Source: Acidobacteriota bacterium
GTDB taxonomy: Bacteria; Acidobacteriota; Terriglobia; Terriglobales; Acidobacteriaceae
Assembly (NCBI GenBank): GCA_003223595.1
Contig: QHVR01000403.1
Location: 1-31,280 of the forward strand
Direction: 5' to 3'
Length of the DNA stretch: 31,280 nt
Part shown: in pieces, positions 7,740-16,424 of the stretch
How the letters are laid out: the number at the start of each line of letters is the position of its first letter
Numbering within the stretch: position 1 is the first letter of the stretch
Program-made: the position numbers and the translations under genes
The notes under the pieces: model-generated
Told to the model about the DNA's origin: nothing
Database searches by the model: none
Seen by the model: the letters and a program-made list of their open reading frames with translations, nothing else

Positions 7740-8827
7740 TAGAGAGTGATTCAACCCGCTCGCTGGCTCGCATCCTTATTGTGGACGACAGCGCTTTCAT
7801 GCGCACCGCGCTGGCGCGCATGATCAAATCGGAGGCCGGGTTCGAAGTCGTTGGAACGGCGTGCACGGGGGCGGACGCTCTAGAGAAGATTGCTGCGTTG
7901 GATCCGGACGTGGTCACTCTGGACCTGCAAATGCCAGGAATGGACGGATTGGAAGCATTGCGTCACATCATGACTGATTTCCCGCGCCCAGTCATAATGG
8001 TCAGCGCGGCGACTGAGAAGGACGCCGAGATTACGTTCAACGCGCTGAGCGCTGGCGCATTCGATTGTGTTCCCAAGCAGATGTCGTCGTCATCGCTCGA
8101 GATCGCCCACATCCGTTCGGATCTGATCTCGAAAATTCATGCCGCTTGCCAAGCGCGGCATCCGGGATTACCGCATTCGCTTTGCCGGAAACCCCCGCAG
8201 CCCGCTTATCAAAGAGGTGCAGATTTTCGCAGGGTGAATCCAGCCATCGTGGCCATTGGGACCTCGACCGGCGGACCGAGAGCTTTGGAACAAATCCTTC
8301 CCCGGCTTCCCGGAGACTTTCCTATTCCCATTATGATCGTGCAGCATATGCCCGCGAGCTTTCTCGCCTCGTTTGCACAGCGGTTGCAGTCGCTCTGCGC
8401 AATTGAGGTTCACGAAGCCAGGGATAAAGAAATCATTCGCCCCGCCACGGTTTATGTCAGCCCGGCCGGTCTTCATACACGGGTGCAGAGGGGCACGCCT
8501 GGGTCGCAGGTATTCATTTCGCTCGATAGAAATCCAGCGGACGCGCTGCACATTCCCTCCGCTGACGTGCTTATGGAATCCTTGGCAAAACTTTATGGGA
8601 ACCGCGCGATGGGAGTGATCCTGACCGGTATGGGGTGCGACGGCTCACAAGGAATGAAAGCCATTCATCACGCAGGAGGGCTCACCATTGGACAGGATGA
8701 GGCGACATGCACGGTTTACGGCATGCCGCGTGCCTGCGCTGAACTTGGGGTCCTGATTCGTGTCGTCCCACTGTCAGAAATTCCGGGTGAACTCCTGCAA
8801 GCTGTGCGGCGCAGCATGCACGCGTAA
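7736..8827 (+). CDS. cheB: CheB-type chemotaxis protein-glutamate methylesterase
   Basis: A 363-residue protein with a receiver domain (residues about 11-130) and a C-terminal methylesterase/deamidase domain (about 168-358), reversing CheR methylation of chemoreceptors. The receiver has DD at 17-18 and phospho-acceptor D63 in VVTLDLQMPGMDG. The catalytic triad is visible: S177 in GTSTGGP, H204 in VQHMP and D302 in GMGCDG. The linker between the domains is proline-rich (KPPQPAYQR), where phosphorylation normally relieves inhibition. The start ATG overlaps the HDOD stop. The stop is seven bases from the end of the convergent minus-strand gene, so transcription from the two sides may collide here. 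Confidence 0.94.
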   Translation: MIESDSTRSLARILIVDDSAFMRTALARMIKSEAGFEVVGTACTGADALEKIAALDPDVVTLDLQMPGMDGLEALRHIMTDFPRPVIMVSAATEKDAEITFNALSAGAFDCVPKQMSSSSLEIAHIRSDLISKIHAACQARHPGLPHSLCRKPPQPAYQRGADFRRVNPAIVAIGTSTGGPRALEQILPRLPGDFPIPIMIVQHMPASFLASFAQRLQSLCAIEVHEARDKEIIRPATVYVSPAGLHTRVQRGTPGSQVFISLDRNPADALHIPSADVLMESLAKLYGNRAMGVILTGMGCDGSQGMKAIHHAGGLTIGQDEATCTVYGMPRACAELGVLIRVVPLSEIPGELLQAVRRSMHA

Positions 8828-8834
8828 TCACGGC

Positions 8835-11375
8835 TCATTTCGGCGCACTTAGCACCGTCTGGAAGGGATCGAGCACGATCTTTCGAGTTCCCGCGGGCGC
8901 GGATAGCCGGAACGGGGTCTCCTCCCCATCGGCAAAGACGCGGCCCAGCAAGACGTACTGCTTACCCGCAGCTATCGCGTACACCGGAACCGCTGTCACC
9001 AGGTCCTCGGGTGCCTGTTTTTGCAAAATCGTTCCGGTCACCGTAACACCGCTTCCCTTGGCCGAAAACTTCACGCCTTTCAGCTCAAACTTGGGAAGCG
9101 AGATGCCATTGACCCATCCCTCAACAAACCAATCCAGCGACTTTTTGTGTTCGTAGCGGAGTGAAGCCGGAAGCTCTTCAGCGAAGACATCCATCAGCTC
9201 CCTGGTGCTGATTGCCCTGCCTTCATAGCGCTGACGAACTCGTCTCAAGGCGCGTACAAAAGGTTCCTCGGAATTCGCTGTGTTCCTAGCCTTCGCTTCT
9301 CCGCTCTCCGCATCCTTGAGCATCGTCCGGAGCATGTGAAAGAGCCACGTTCCCCGGCCATAGGTGAGGACCTCGTAACTTTGTGGCGAGCGAGAAGACA
9401 CCAGCCGCGTTCCGAGCGTCACCGGTCCTGCGTCCTCCGGAGATCTTTCTTCCTGATCCTTGCTGGCCAGTTCGCGGCGGTAATCCTCCATGATCATGCG
9501 GAATCCCGCCGGATTCTGCTCCTGCAGCATCATCAGGGTGCAGTACTGGGAGAGCCCTTCGGAGAGCCATTGGTCGCGATAGCTGCTCCACGACACCAGG
9601 TCGCCCCACCACTGATGCGCCGTCTCGTGAGCAGGTACGAGGCGCTGCAGCAGAATCTGCGTCTCCCCGTAATGCAACTGTTCTCGTTCCTGATCGCTCA
9701 GGAAGGCGTAAGAGGACAAGAAGACCAACCCGGGCCAACCCTGGCTGGCACGCCCTGGCAGCTGCGTCAGCGCTAGATGACTGTAAGGAAACGGGCCGAA
9801 GCGGTCGGAAAAATACTGGATGGCTTGCGCGGCCTCCTCGCCGACCCTGACCTCATTCTGCGCCGGGGAAGGCCGAACCGGGACGATAACTTGCGGCCGC
9901 CGCATCGGATTTTGCGGAGGAGGAGCGATGACCTGAATTTGCCCTGTAGGGAAGTCCTTCTCCATACTGCGGGTCGCGTAGGTCTCGATAGCGACACTGC
10001 CCACGCGAGTCGTGGCCTCCCGGTACTTGCCGAGGTTAAACCCGGCCAGTGGAATGTGACGATCCGAGACCCACCGCGTCACCTGTTGCCCGTTCGCCTT
10101 AGGAATCTGACCCTGCAAGACCTCTGCAGGTTTTCCTGTCGCCACCAGTGTCCAGTCTTGGGGATAGCTGAACTGCAAATCGAAATCAGCCATTTCCATA
10201 CCGCGGTTTGGATACCAGGTGCCGCGAGCGCCAACATACAGCAACCCGCTGCCCTGTTCCTCCAGAACTTCTCCCCCGTAGGAAAATTCCAGCTCGAATT
10301 TCTGACCGGTTCGCGTGGGCTCTGGAAGTACAACCGCGATCACATCGTTACCCCGGCGTGAGAGTTCCGTGCCCTCCAGGGAAGGATTGTGAATGAACTC
10401 CACGGGCCGGCCGTCCAGGGTTACGCTGTTGGTTGGCAGAAAGCGCGAAAGTTCAAACAGAAGTGTTCTTTCGCCGCCGTCGAGCACCTCGCATTGCAAG
10501 CGCGCGCGCGCCTGAATGCGTTTGGGAGGCGTCACCTCGGTGTTAATGGCGAACCGGCGCACGGCGATGCGACTGGCTCGGAGTCTCTGGTTCTGGGGCT
10601 GAGGAGAGCTATCCAGTTTCGGCCGCCTTGATGCGGTGCGCGGTGAGAACGAAGTCCACACGTCGTAATAGTTTTCCCCGTTCACTAATTTGGCCTGGCC
10701 AGCCTGCACTTGCTCGGGCGCAGTGGAGTCAAAAAAGACGTCGAACACTCCTAACGTGGTGCCCTGCAGACGCGCGTGCAGAAAGCGATCGGACGCTTTG
10801 GCTTCTTGCTCGGAACTGCCCGACGCTCCACTCACGGGTAGCATTCGGCTGAAGGTCATGAGCAGCCTCATGGCGTCTATCGGGGCAAGATTTTTAGCGG
10901 TCGGAGCCCAGCGGTCTACAAACTGCTGTTTCTCGTCGCTGGCGCGCAGATCCGGCGCGAGTTCGCTTGCCGCATCCTCGTTGAATCTGAAGTACGCGGT
11001 TGCAAAGCGTTCCTCCAAGATTGCCATTCCGGTGAACAGGCTCATGGATCTTCGTTCGACTTCATCGGGAGGGCTCAGAAGAATCTCGCCTTCGCCTTCG
11101 AAGAATGCACCCGTGATGTGGCCCATGACGTCCTGCGTGAACCCGATAGTGCCGTCGTCCAGACTGATTTGGATCGCGGTGCGATTCAGGGAGGCGCCGC
11201 GCACGCGATAAACGCGGGCAGGGTCGAGGCTCACCTCCCCGAGTTGCGTATAGAGCGTTGCTGCTTGCTTTCCGGATGACTCCTGGGCGGCAATCGGCGT
11301 CCACGGACAGGTGCAGAGTGCAAGCAAAGCCGCGGCCAGCAAGGAAATTCGGTTCGTCCCCAGTACCTTCGTCAC
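8835..11375 (-). CDS. Secreted M1-like (gluzincin) metallopeptidase
   Basis: An 846-residue protein with an N-terminal signal peptide (SLLAAALLALCTCPWTPIAA) and an unassigned beta-rich N-terminal region of about 270 residues. A region resembling the M1 aminopeptidase saddle domain follows, then a zinc protease core with H583-E-T-A-H587 followed, after 18 residues, by E606 in WLSEG. This is the exact HExxHx18E of family M1. The substrate-anchoring GxMEN motif expected upstream is not present; the corresponding stretch reads GRASQGWPGLVFLSS, so the free amino terminus may not be recognised in the usual way. It probably acts in the periplasm or outside the cell. The start is GTG, with GGAGG 14 bases upstream, a rather long spacing. 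It diverges from another gluzincin gene only 38 bp away, so they may share control. Confidence 0.85.
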   Translation of the reverse strand: MTKVLGTNRISLLAAALLALCTCPWTPIAAQESSGKQAATLYTQLGEVSLDPARVYRVRGASLNRTAIQISLDDGTIGFTQDVMGHITGAFFEGEGEILLSPPDEVERRSMSLFTGMAILEERFATAYFRFNEDAASELAPDLRASDEKQQFVDRWAPTAKNLAPIDAMRLLMTFSRMLPVSGASGSSEQEAKASDRFLHARLQGTTLGVFDVFFDSTAPEQVQAGQAKLVNGENYYDVWTSFSPRTASRRPKLDSSPQPQNQRLRASRIAVRRFAINTEVTPPKRIQARARLQCEVLDGGERTLLFELSRFLPTNSVTLDGRPVEFIHNPSLEGTELSRRGNDVIAVVLPEPTRTGQKFELEFSYGGEVLEEQGSGLLYVGARGTWYPNRGMEMADFDLQFSYPQDWTLVATGKPAEVLQGQIPKANGQQVTRWVSDRHIPLAGFNLGKYREATTRVGSVAIETYATRSMEKDFPTGQIQVIAPPPQNPMRRPQVIVPVRPSPAQNEVRVGEEAAQAIQYFSDRFGPFPYSHLALTQLPGRASQGWPGLVFLSSYAFLSDQEREQLHYGETQILLQRLVPAHETAHQWWGDLVSWSSYRDQWLSEGLSQYCTLMMLQEQNPAGFRMIMEDYRRELASKDQEERSPEDAGPVTLGTRLVSSRSPQSYEVLTYGRGTWLFHMLRTMLKDAESGEAKARNTANSEEPFVRALRRVRQRYEGRAISTRELMDVFAEELPASLRYEHKKSLDWFVEGWVNGISLPKFELKGVKFSAKGSGVTVTGTILQKQAPEDLVTAVPVYAIAAGKQYVLLGRVFADGEETPFRLSAPAGTRKIVLDPFQTVLSAPK

Positions 11376-11413
11376 GTGGGTTGGGCATTCCTCCGTTGCT
11401 AGAATGCGCCTGA

Positions 11414-12829
11414 ATGCGGCTGCGTGTCACCTTTCTGGCTCTCTGTCTGGCGCAGGCTTGGCCTGGTCTCTGGGCGGATACTATTCATCTGAAAAATGGC
11501 CGCAAGATTCTCGCGGATCATGTCCGCGAGAACGGCAATCGCTACCAGTACGAAGTTGGGGACGACTCCTACGGGATCCCCAAGTCCGCGGTGGACCATG
11601 TGGAAGCGGGTGGTTTCGCAGCCCGCAGCAGCGCGACCGAGAAGCTTGGTGATCTGCCGAGCTTCGACTCCGCAGTCATCAGCCTCGCCAAGGAAGGCGA
11701 CCTCACCGCAAAAATTATCCGGGATGGGAAAGTCGATCAGGATGGGCTGAGCACCCTGGAGGCAAAAGGCAATCCCGTCTTGAGTTCCACGGCAAATTTC
11801 ATCGCCGGCAAGTTTGAGTTCGAACACGGCAATATTGCGCACTCGCAGCAATATTTCGAGAGCGCTCTCCGGTTCCAGCCGGAGAGTGCGACCGTGCTTA
11901 CGTATTACGCGGCAGTCTTGGCTCGTACGGGAAACTCCGGCCAGGCGCTGCCTTATGCTGAACGCGCAGTTCGGGCCAATCCTGATTCGGCCGATGCGTA
12001 CACGATGCTCGGGTACGCGCAGTTCGCTTCGGATCACACCAAGGACGCCATTGTGTCCTGGAAGCGCTCCCTCGCGCTTCGTCCGGATGCCTCGGTGCAG
12101 CGCTTTCTGGATAAAGCGCAGCGCGAGCAGGCGGCCGAAGCCGAGTTCGTGCAGAACGAAAGCAGCCATTTCGTGCTGCACTACGAAGGTAAGCAGAGCG
12201 AAGCCCTCGGCACGCAAATCCTAGCCGCTCTCGAAGCAGATTATGACGACCTCGTCCGCGATCTCGGTAGTCCTCCTCGCGACAGTATCCAGGTGACGCT
12301 CTATACCGAGACGGCGTTTTTTGACGTGACCCACGCCCCCAGTTGGGTAGGCGCCCTCAATGATGGCAAGCTGCGCATCCCGATCAGCGGTCTCACATCA
12401 GTGAGTCCCGAACTGGCCCACGTGCTCAAGCACGAGCTGGCGCACTCGTTCGTAGCCAAACTCTCGGCCGGCCGCTGTCCTCCATGGCTCAACGAGGGTA
12501 TTGCGCAGTTCCTGGAACCCAGAAGCCTTGCGGGCGATGGCCGCCAGCTAGCCCATCTTTTTAAGACCCAGCAGAACCTTCCATTCAACGTGTTGGAGGG
12601 CAGTTTCATGAAGCTTTCGGGCGGCACGGCTTACATTGCTTATGCCGAGAGTCTGGCGGCCGTAACCTTTATTAGCGATTCCTACGGGTTGAGCGACGTG
12701 CAACGCATTTTGGAACGCATCAGCCAGGGGAATTCAACCGAAGCTGCCCTTCGTGCCACCATTCACTCCGATTACGGCCAATTCGAGATGGACTTAGGGC
12801 GTTATCTCGCCGATAAGTACGGAGAGTGA
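11414..12829 (+). CDS. Secreted TPR protein with peptidase-MA-like gluzincin domain
   Basis: A 471-residue protein. Residues 1-21 form a signal peptide (RVTFLALCLAQAWPGLWA). Residues 22-65 carry DTIHLKNGRKILADHV, a short beta module common in exported acidobacterial proteins. Residues about 127-240 contain two to three TPR repeats (AGKFEFEHGNIAHSQQYFES, YAERAVRANPDSADAYTMLG). Residues about 250-470 are a metallopeptidase domain of the peptidase-MA type with H340-E-L-A-H344 and E361 in WLNEGIAQF as zinc ligands. It probably cleaves or processes envelope proteins; the substrate is unknown. It diverges from the M1-like gene with only 38 bp between start codons, so both promoters must overlap the opposite gene or be very compact. 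Confidence 0.85.
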   Translation: MRLRVTFLALCLAQAWPGLWADTIHLKNGRKILADHVRENGNRYQYEVGDDSYGIPKSAVDHVEAGGFAARSSATEKLGDLPSFDSAVISLAKEGDLTAKIIRDGKVDQDGLSTLEAKGNPVLSSTANFIAGKFEFEHGNIAHSQQYFESALRFQPESATVLTYYAAVLARTGNSGQALPYAERAVRANPDSADAYTMLGYAQFASDHTKDAIVSWKRSLALRPDASVQRFLDKAQREQAAEAEFVQNESSHFVLHYEGKQSEALGTQILAALEADYDDLVRDLGSPPRDSIQVTLYTETAFFDVTHAPSWVGALNDGKLRIPISGLTSVSPELAHVLKHELAHSFVAKLSAGRCPPWLNEGIAQFLEPRSLAGDGRQLAHLFKTQQNLPFNVLEGSFMKLSGGTAYIAYAESLAAVTFISDSYGLSDVQRILERISQGNSTEAALRATIHSDYGQFEMDLGRYLADKYGE

Positions 12830-12973
12830 GCCGGTTGGGTTAGCGGAAATAGAAAGCCTGCTCTCCTGCCCGGCTGGGCACGGGCTGGACAGCCCAAGAG
12901 CTTTCACTGCGTATAAGCGGGCTCAATTGCTCACATCGGATTTCCATGCTAGCTTGCATTTGAGTATTAATCT

Positions 12974-13741
12974 GTGCGTTCCTTTTTCAAATTTAGCGGA
13001 TCAGATACACCGGTTGCGGTCGAGCCGACCCCAACCGTTTTCCCCAACATCGATGGCGCCGATATAGCAGCCGTCTTCGCCGGCAACCGCGTGGCGGGAG
13101 ATTTTTATGACTCGGTGCGCGTCAGCCCTGAGCGAGTTCTTATTGGCCTGCTCGATGTTGCCGGCCGCCGCGAAGCAAACCGCAAGCTCCTCATCACGGC
13201 GCAGGAAACTTTTCGCGAGTCCGGCAGGGAACTGTTTTCGGCGGTCGATATCAATGAATCCGACGCCATGATCGAACTCAACGTACTTATCAATCGCCGC
13301 TTGATTGAAGCTTCTAACGGGGTTCACTCCTGCCCGGCTTTCACCGCCTGTTATCACGAGAGACTGGGGACACTCTGCTATTGCAACGCTGGACATACTT
13401 CCGGGCTGCTCCGCGATAGCACCGGCATTGTCGAACTCGGTTCCACGGGATTGCCCTTGGGCCTGTTCTCGCACGCGACCTCCGATGCGCGAATGGTGGG
13501 CATGGAAAGGTCTGCCGCCCTGCTGCTGGTGTCTCAGGGGTTAGTCTCTTGCGAAGGCGGGGGCCGAGACAACGGCGGGCATGAATTCGGCTTGGAGAAA
13601 GTCAGGAAAGTGCTTCAAAATGCATCCTCCCTTAGTGCCAAAGAGCTATGCTCGTCCGTCCTTAGCTCGGTAGCCGACTACAGCGGCCATGTTCCCCTCT
13701 GCGATGACCGTACGGCACTTGCCCTGATTCGGACCCGCTAG
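12974..13741 (+). CDS. SpoIIE/PP2C-type protein phosphatase, probably impaired
   Basis: A 255-residue stand-alone SpoIIE (PP2C-like) domain of the kind found in RsbU-type phosphatases that control anti-sigma-factor switches. The first metal-ligand motif GDFYD (D43) and the second LDVAG (D61) are present, although the usual GHG after the second is RRE. The CNAGHTSGLL strand and the final CDDRTALAL (D244, D245) are also recognisable. The third motif, normally TDG, is SQG (187-189), so one metal-binding aspartate is gone. It may be a weak phosphatase or a regulatory pseudo-enzyme. There is no sensor domain and no neighbouring anti-sigma or STAS gene. The start is GTG with no clear ribosome-binding site, so the N-terminus is uncertain. 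Confidence 0.8.
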   Translation: MRSFFKFSGSDTPVAVEPTPTVFPNIDGADIAAVFAGNRVAGDFYDSVRVSPERVLIGLLDVAGRREANRKLLITAQETFRESGRELFSAVDINESDAMIELNVLINRRLIEASNGVHSCPAFTACYHERLGTLCYCNAGHTSGLLRDSTGIVELGSTGLPLGLFSHATSDARMVGMERSAALLLVSQGLVSCEGGGRDNGGHEFGLEKVRKVLQNASSLSAKELCSSVLSSVADYSGHVPLCDDRTALALIRTR

Positions 13742-13903
13742 GCAAACTTTTGTGGGCTATCTAGGCGTCCAACAGGAAGGTACCAGCGGTCCCTCGGCCT
13801 ATCTCCTTTCACGTGCCCTTGTGTCGCCAATCTGGCCGGAAGGAGTAAAATATCTTATCGGCCTAACCCCACCGTTTGACCGCAAGCCCAGGAACTGGCC
13901 TAC

Positions 13904-15064
13904 ATGACTCCTATGAAGAAACGTTGCCTGACATGTATCGCTTTGGCTTGTCTGCCCGCGCTCGCGGCCGGACAGGTTGTGGAAGAAATCGTCGCTCGCG
14001 TGAATAATCAGATCATTACCCGTTCCGAATTCACTCGCAGCAAGGACCAGCTTCGGGACGAGGTCAAGCAGCAGGACCCGAACGACGCCGACAAGGTCTA
14101 TGGCGCCAAGGAAAAGGACGTCCTGCGCGACCTGATCGACCAGCAACTTCTTCTCGACAAAGGCAAAGACCTTGGCATCACCGGCGACACCGATCTGGTG
14201 AAGCGCCTGGACGAGATGCGCAAGAGCATGAAGCTGGACTCTTTGGAAGCGCTGGAGAAGGAAGCCGAAAAGCAGGGCATCTCCTGGGAAGATTTCAAGC
14301 AGCAGCAAAAGAACCAGATCATCACCCAGAAGGTCATCGGCGAAGAAGTCAGCAGCAAGCTCTCGATTACCAAGGAAGAAGCTGAGAAGTTTTACGAGGA
14401 CCACAAGAACGAGATGGAGCAGCCCGAATCCATCCGCCTAGCAGAAATTCTGGTGGCACCGAAGACGTCGTCGATCACGCCTGACTCCAAGGCGGCCGGG
14501 ACGCCCGCTGATTCTAAAAACCCGGAGGAGGAAGCTGCCAAACAGGCTGCCGACGCTACCGCGCTAGCTGCTGCGGAAGCCAAGGCCCACGATCTGCTCA
14601 AACAAATCCGTGATGGCGCGGTCTTCGAGGATGTTGCCAAAAAATACTCGGATGGTCCCTCCGCAGCGGACGGCGGCGCGCTCGGCTTATTCAAGCGCGG
14701 ACAACTCGCCAAAGAACTCGAAGATAAGACCTTTGCGATGAAGGCGGGCGAGGTTACAGACGTGATCCGAACCAAGCAGGGCTACGTTATTCTCAAAGTT
14801 GTCGACCATCAGCAGGCTGGCATCCCTTCCCTGAAAGACGCCATGCCAAAGATCCAGGACGCTCTCTACTACGAGAAGCTGCAGCCTGCTCTGCGCGCAT
14901 TTCTCACGAAACTTCGCGAGGACGCTTACATCAAACTGGCGCAGGGATACGTGGACTCCGGCGCCAGTCCAAACCAGACGCTGCCGATCGAGACCACCTC
15001 GGCCAAAGAGGCCGATGCCAAGAAACTGGACAAAAAGAGGCACAAGAAGCTGGGTGTGCTCTGA
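13904..15064 (+). CDS. SurA-like periplasmic peptidyl-prolyl isomerase/chaperone
   Basis: A 386-residue exported foldase. A signal peptide (KKRCLTCIALACLPALAAG) is followed by VVEEIVARVNNQIITRSEF, the classic start of the SurA N-terminal chaperone domain, and long charged helices. A parvulin (PpiC) rotamase domain begins at IRLAEILVAP and is split by an Ala/Glu-rich low-complexity insert (about residues 188-225). It then resumes with AHDLLKQIRDGAVFEDVAKK, YSDGPSAADGGALGLF and a C-terminal QGYVILKVVDHQ. It should help fold outer-membrane proteins. ATG 13904 is preceded by AGGA about ten bases upstream; a second in-frame ATG lies three codons on. The YhaM-type nuclease gene follows 132 bp downstream on the same strand. 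Confidence 0.9.
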   Translation: MTPMKKRCLTCIALACLPALAAGQVVEEIVARVNNQIITRSEFTRSKDQLRDEVKQQDPNDADKVYGAKEKDVLRDLIDQQLLLDKGKDLGITGDTDLVKRLDEMRKSMKLDSLEALEKEAEKQGISWEDFKQQQKNQIITQKVIGEEVSSKLSITKEEAEKFYEDHKNEMEQPESIRLAEILVAPKTSSITPDSKAAGTPADSKNPEEEAAKQAADATALAAAEAKAHDLLKQIRDGAVFEDVAKKYSDGPSAADGGALGLFKRGQLAKELEDKTFAMKAGEVTDVIRTKQGYVILKVVDHQQAGIPSLKDAMPKIQDALYYEKLQPALRAFLTKLREDAYIKLAQGYVDSGASPNQTLPIETTSAKEADAKKLDKKRHKKLGVL

Positions 15065-15196
15065 TCTTCCCTGACCTGATGCCTACCAGAGTCGCCGTTT
15101 GACAGCTGCTGGCGGCCGTCCCTACATAGGCGCAGCAGCATGTCCTCCTGAAATCATGCGCATTCCAGAGGGGCTGCTTTATACTTGCCACATCCC

Positions 15197-16291
15197 ATGA
15201 AGGACTTCTACATCGGCGATTGCGTGCGCCACGAGAACAAGGTCATCACCTCGACTTTCGTCGTGGTAGCCAAACAGATCAAGCCGAAGAAGACCGGCGA
15301 ACCTTATCTCGCGTTGACGCTTGGCGATCGCAGCGGGCAGCTCGAAGCCAAGATGTGGGACAACGTGGAGGAAGTACTGGAGGCCTTCGAGCAGGATGAC
15401 TTTCTCAAGATCAAAGGCCTAGTCAATAAATACAAGCAGCGCTTCCAGCTCACGATTCACAAGCTGCGAAAACTCGGTGATGGCGAAATCGATTTTTCCG
15501 ACTACCTTCCCAAGACCACGAAGGATGTCGACGAACTCTGGCAGACGCTAACGAACTTCATCGCCAGTCTCGAGAACCAGCACCTGAAGGGGCTGGTGCA
15601 GGCGTTCATGGCAGATCCGGAAATTGCCGGCGCGTACCGCAACGCCCCCGCCGCGAAAACGCTGCATCACGCCTATATTGGTGGCCTGCTGGATCACGTG
15701 GTGTCGCTGTTCCGCTCCTGTGACCTGATCTGCAGAAACTATCCGCAGATCAACCGCGATCTGCTGCTCACCGGCGCGTTTTTCCATGACATCGGCAAGA
15801 TCCACGAGTTGACGTACAACCGCTCCTTCTCATATTCGACAAAGGGTCAGCTCCTGGGGCACATGATCATCGAACTGGAGATGCTGCAGGCCAAGCTGTC
15901 TTCCCTGCCAGACTTCCCTGATGAACTCAAAATCATGATTGAGCACATGATCATCAGCCACCACGGAGAGTACGAGTTCGGATCGCCCAAGCTGCCGATG
16001 TTCCCTGAAGCTCTGGTGCTGCACTATCTTGATGATCTCGATTCGAAGATGGAAGCCATGCGGGCTCAGTTCGAGCGCGATGCCACTCTCGACGGTCCCT
16101 GGACGACTTACAATCCGTCGCTCGGCCGTCCGGTGCTCAGCACAGAGAAGTTTCTCCGTCCGAGAAAAGTTGCGGAACCCGAGGAGCCCGTGATCACCGT
16201 TACGCCACTCGACCCGGCGCCAGAACCGACCGCACTTGAGCCGGAAGAGACTGTCCAGACGGGCCTGCCCGGCCTGAATCCCACGCGCTAG
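15197..16291 (+). CDS. YhaM-type 3'-5' exoribonuclease (OB-fold + HD domain)
   Basis: A 364-residue cytoplasmic nuclease resembling Bacillus YhaM. An N-terminal OB-fold (residues 1-95) carries YLALTLGDRSGQLEAKMWD, which binds single-stranded nucleic acid. An HD metal-dependent phosphohydrolase domain (about 140-300) carries LHHAYIGGLLDHV, AFFHDIGKIHEL and the downstream HMIISHHGEYEFGSPK. The C-terminal ~45 residues are proline- and glutamate-rich and probably disordered. ATG 15197 is used because YhaM homologues start close to the OB-fold; an in-frame TTG 12 bases upstream is less likely. The ribosome-binding site is poor. A role in RNA turnover is expected from the family. Confidence 0.88.
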   Translation: MKDFYIGDCVRHENKVITSTFVVVAKQIKPKKTGEPYLALTLGDRSGQLEAKMWDNVEEVLEAFEQDDFLKIKGLVNKYKQRFQLTIHKLRKLGDGEIDFSDYLPKTTKDVDELWQTLTNFIASLENQHLKGLVQAFMADPEIAGAYRNAPAAKTLHHAYIGGLLDHVVSLFRSCDLICRNYPQINRDLLLTGAFFHDIGKIHELTYNRSFSYSTKGQLLGHMIIELEMLQAKLSSLPDFPDELKIMIEHMIISHHGEYEFGSPKLPMFPEALVLHYLDDLDSKMEAMRAQFERDATLDGPWTTYNPSLGRPVLSTEKFLRPRKVAEPEEPVITVTPLDPAPEPTALEPEETVQTGLPGLNPTR

Positions 16292-16359
16292 TCCGCGCTG
16301 GCTTCGCCCTTACCCAATAGTCGTATCACCGTCGATATCCTCCCTGCCCTTCTCATTCA

Positions 16360-16388
16360 TTGCCGCTCCGCCGTGAATCCATTAGAGT
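16360..16388 (+). promoter_or_regulatory. Candidate sigma70-type promoter of the glycine-zipper gene
   Basis: TTGCCG (16360-16365) and TAGAGT (16383-16388) are separated by 17 bp, and each matches the consensus at four of six positions. Transcription would begin near 16395, leaving a leader of about 30 nt that contains the GGAGG at 16415-16419, six bases upstream of the start codon. Confidence 0.42.
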
Positions 16389-16424
16389 TAGGGCACACCG
16401 AAATTCAAGGATACGGAGGCTCTT

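Noticed and set aside
9777..10361. 194-codon plus-strand frame inside the M1-like gene
   Set aside because: Shadow of the minus-strand peptidase gene; no start signals and no domain.
12871..12905. Two small hairpins (GCCC/GGGC and GGGCT/AGCCC) as terminator of the peptidase-MA-like gene
   Set aside because: Stems of only four to five bp and no T-run; too weak to call.
13819..13851. TTGTGT and TAAAAT as promoter of the SurA-like gene
   Set aside because: The spacing is 21 bp, outside the usual 16-18 bp range.
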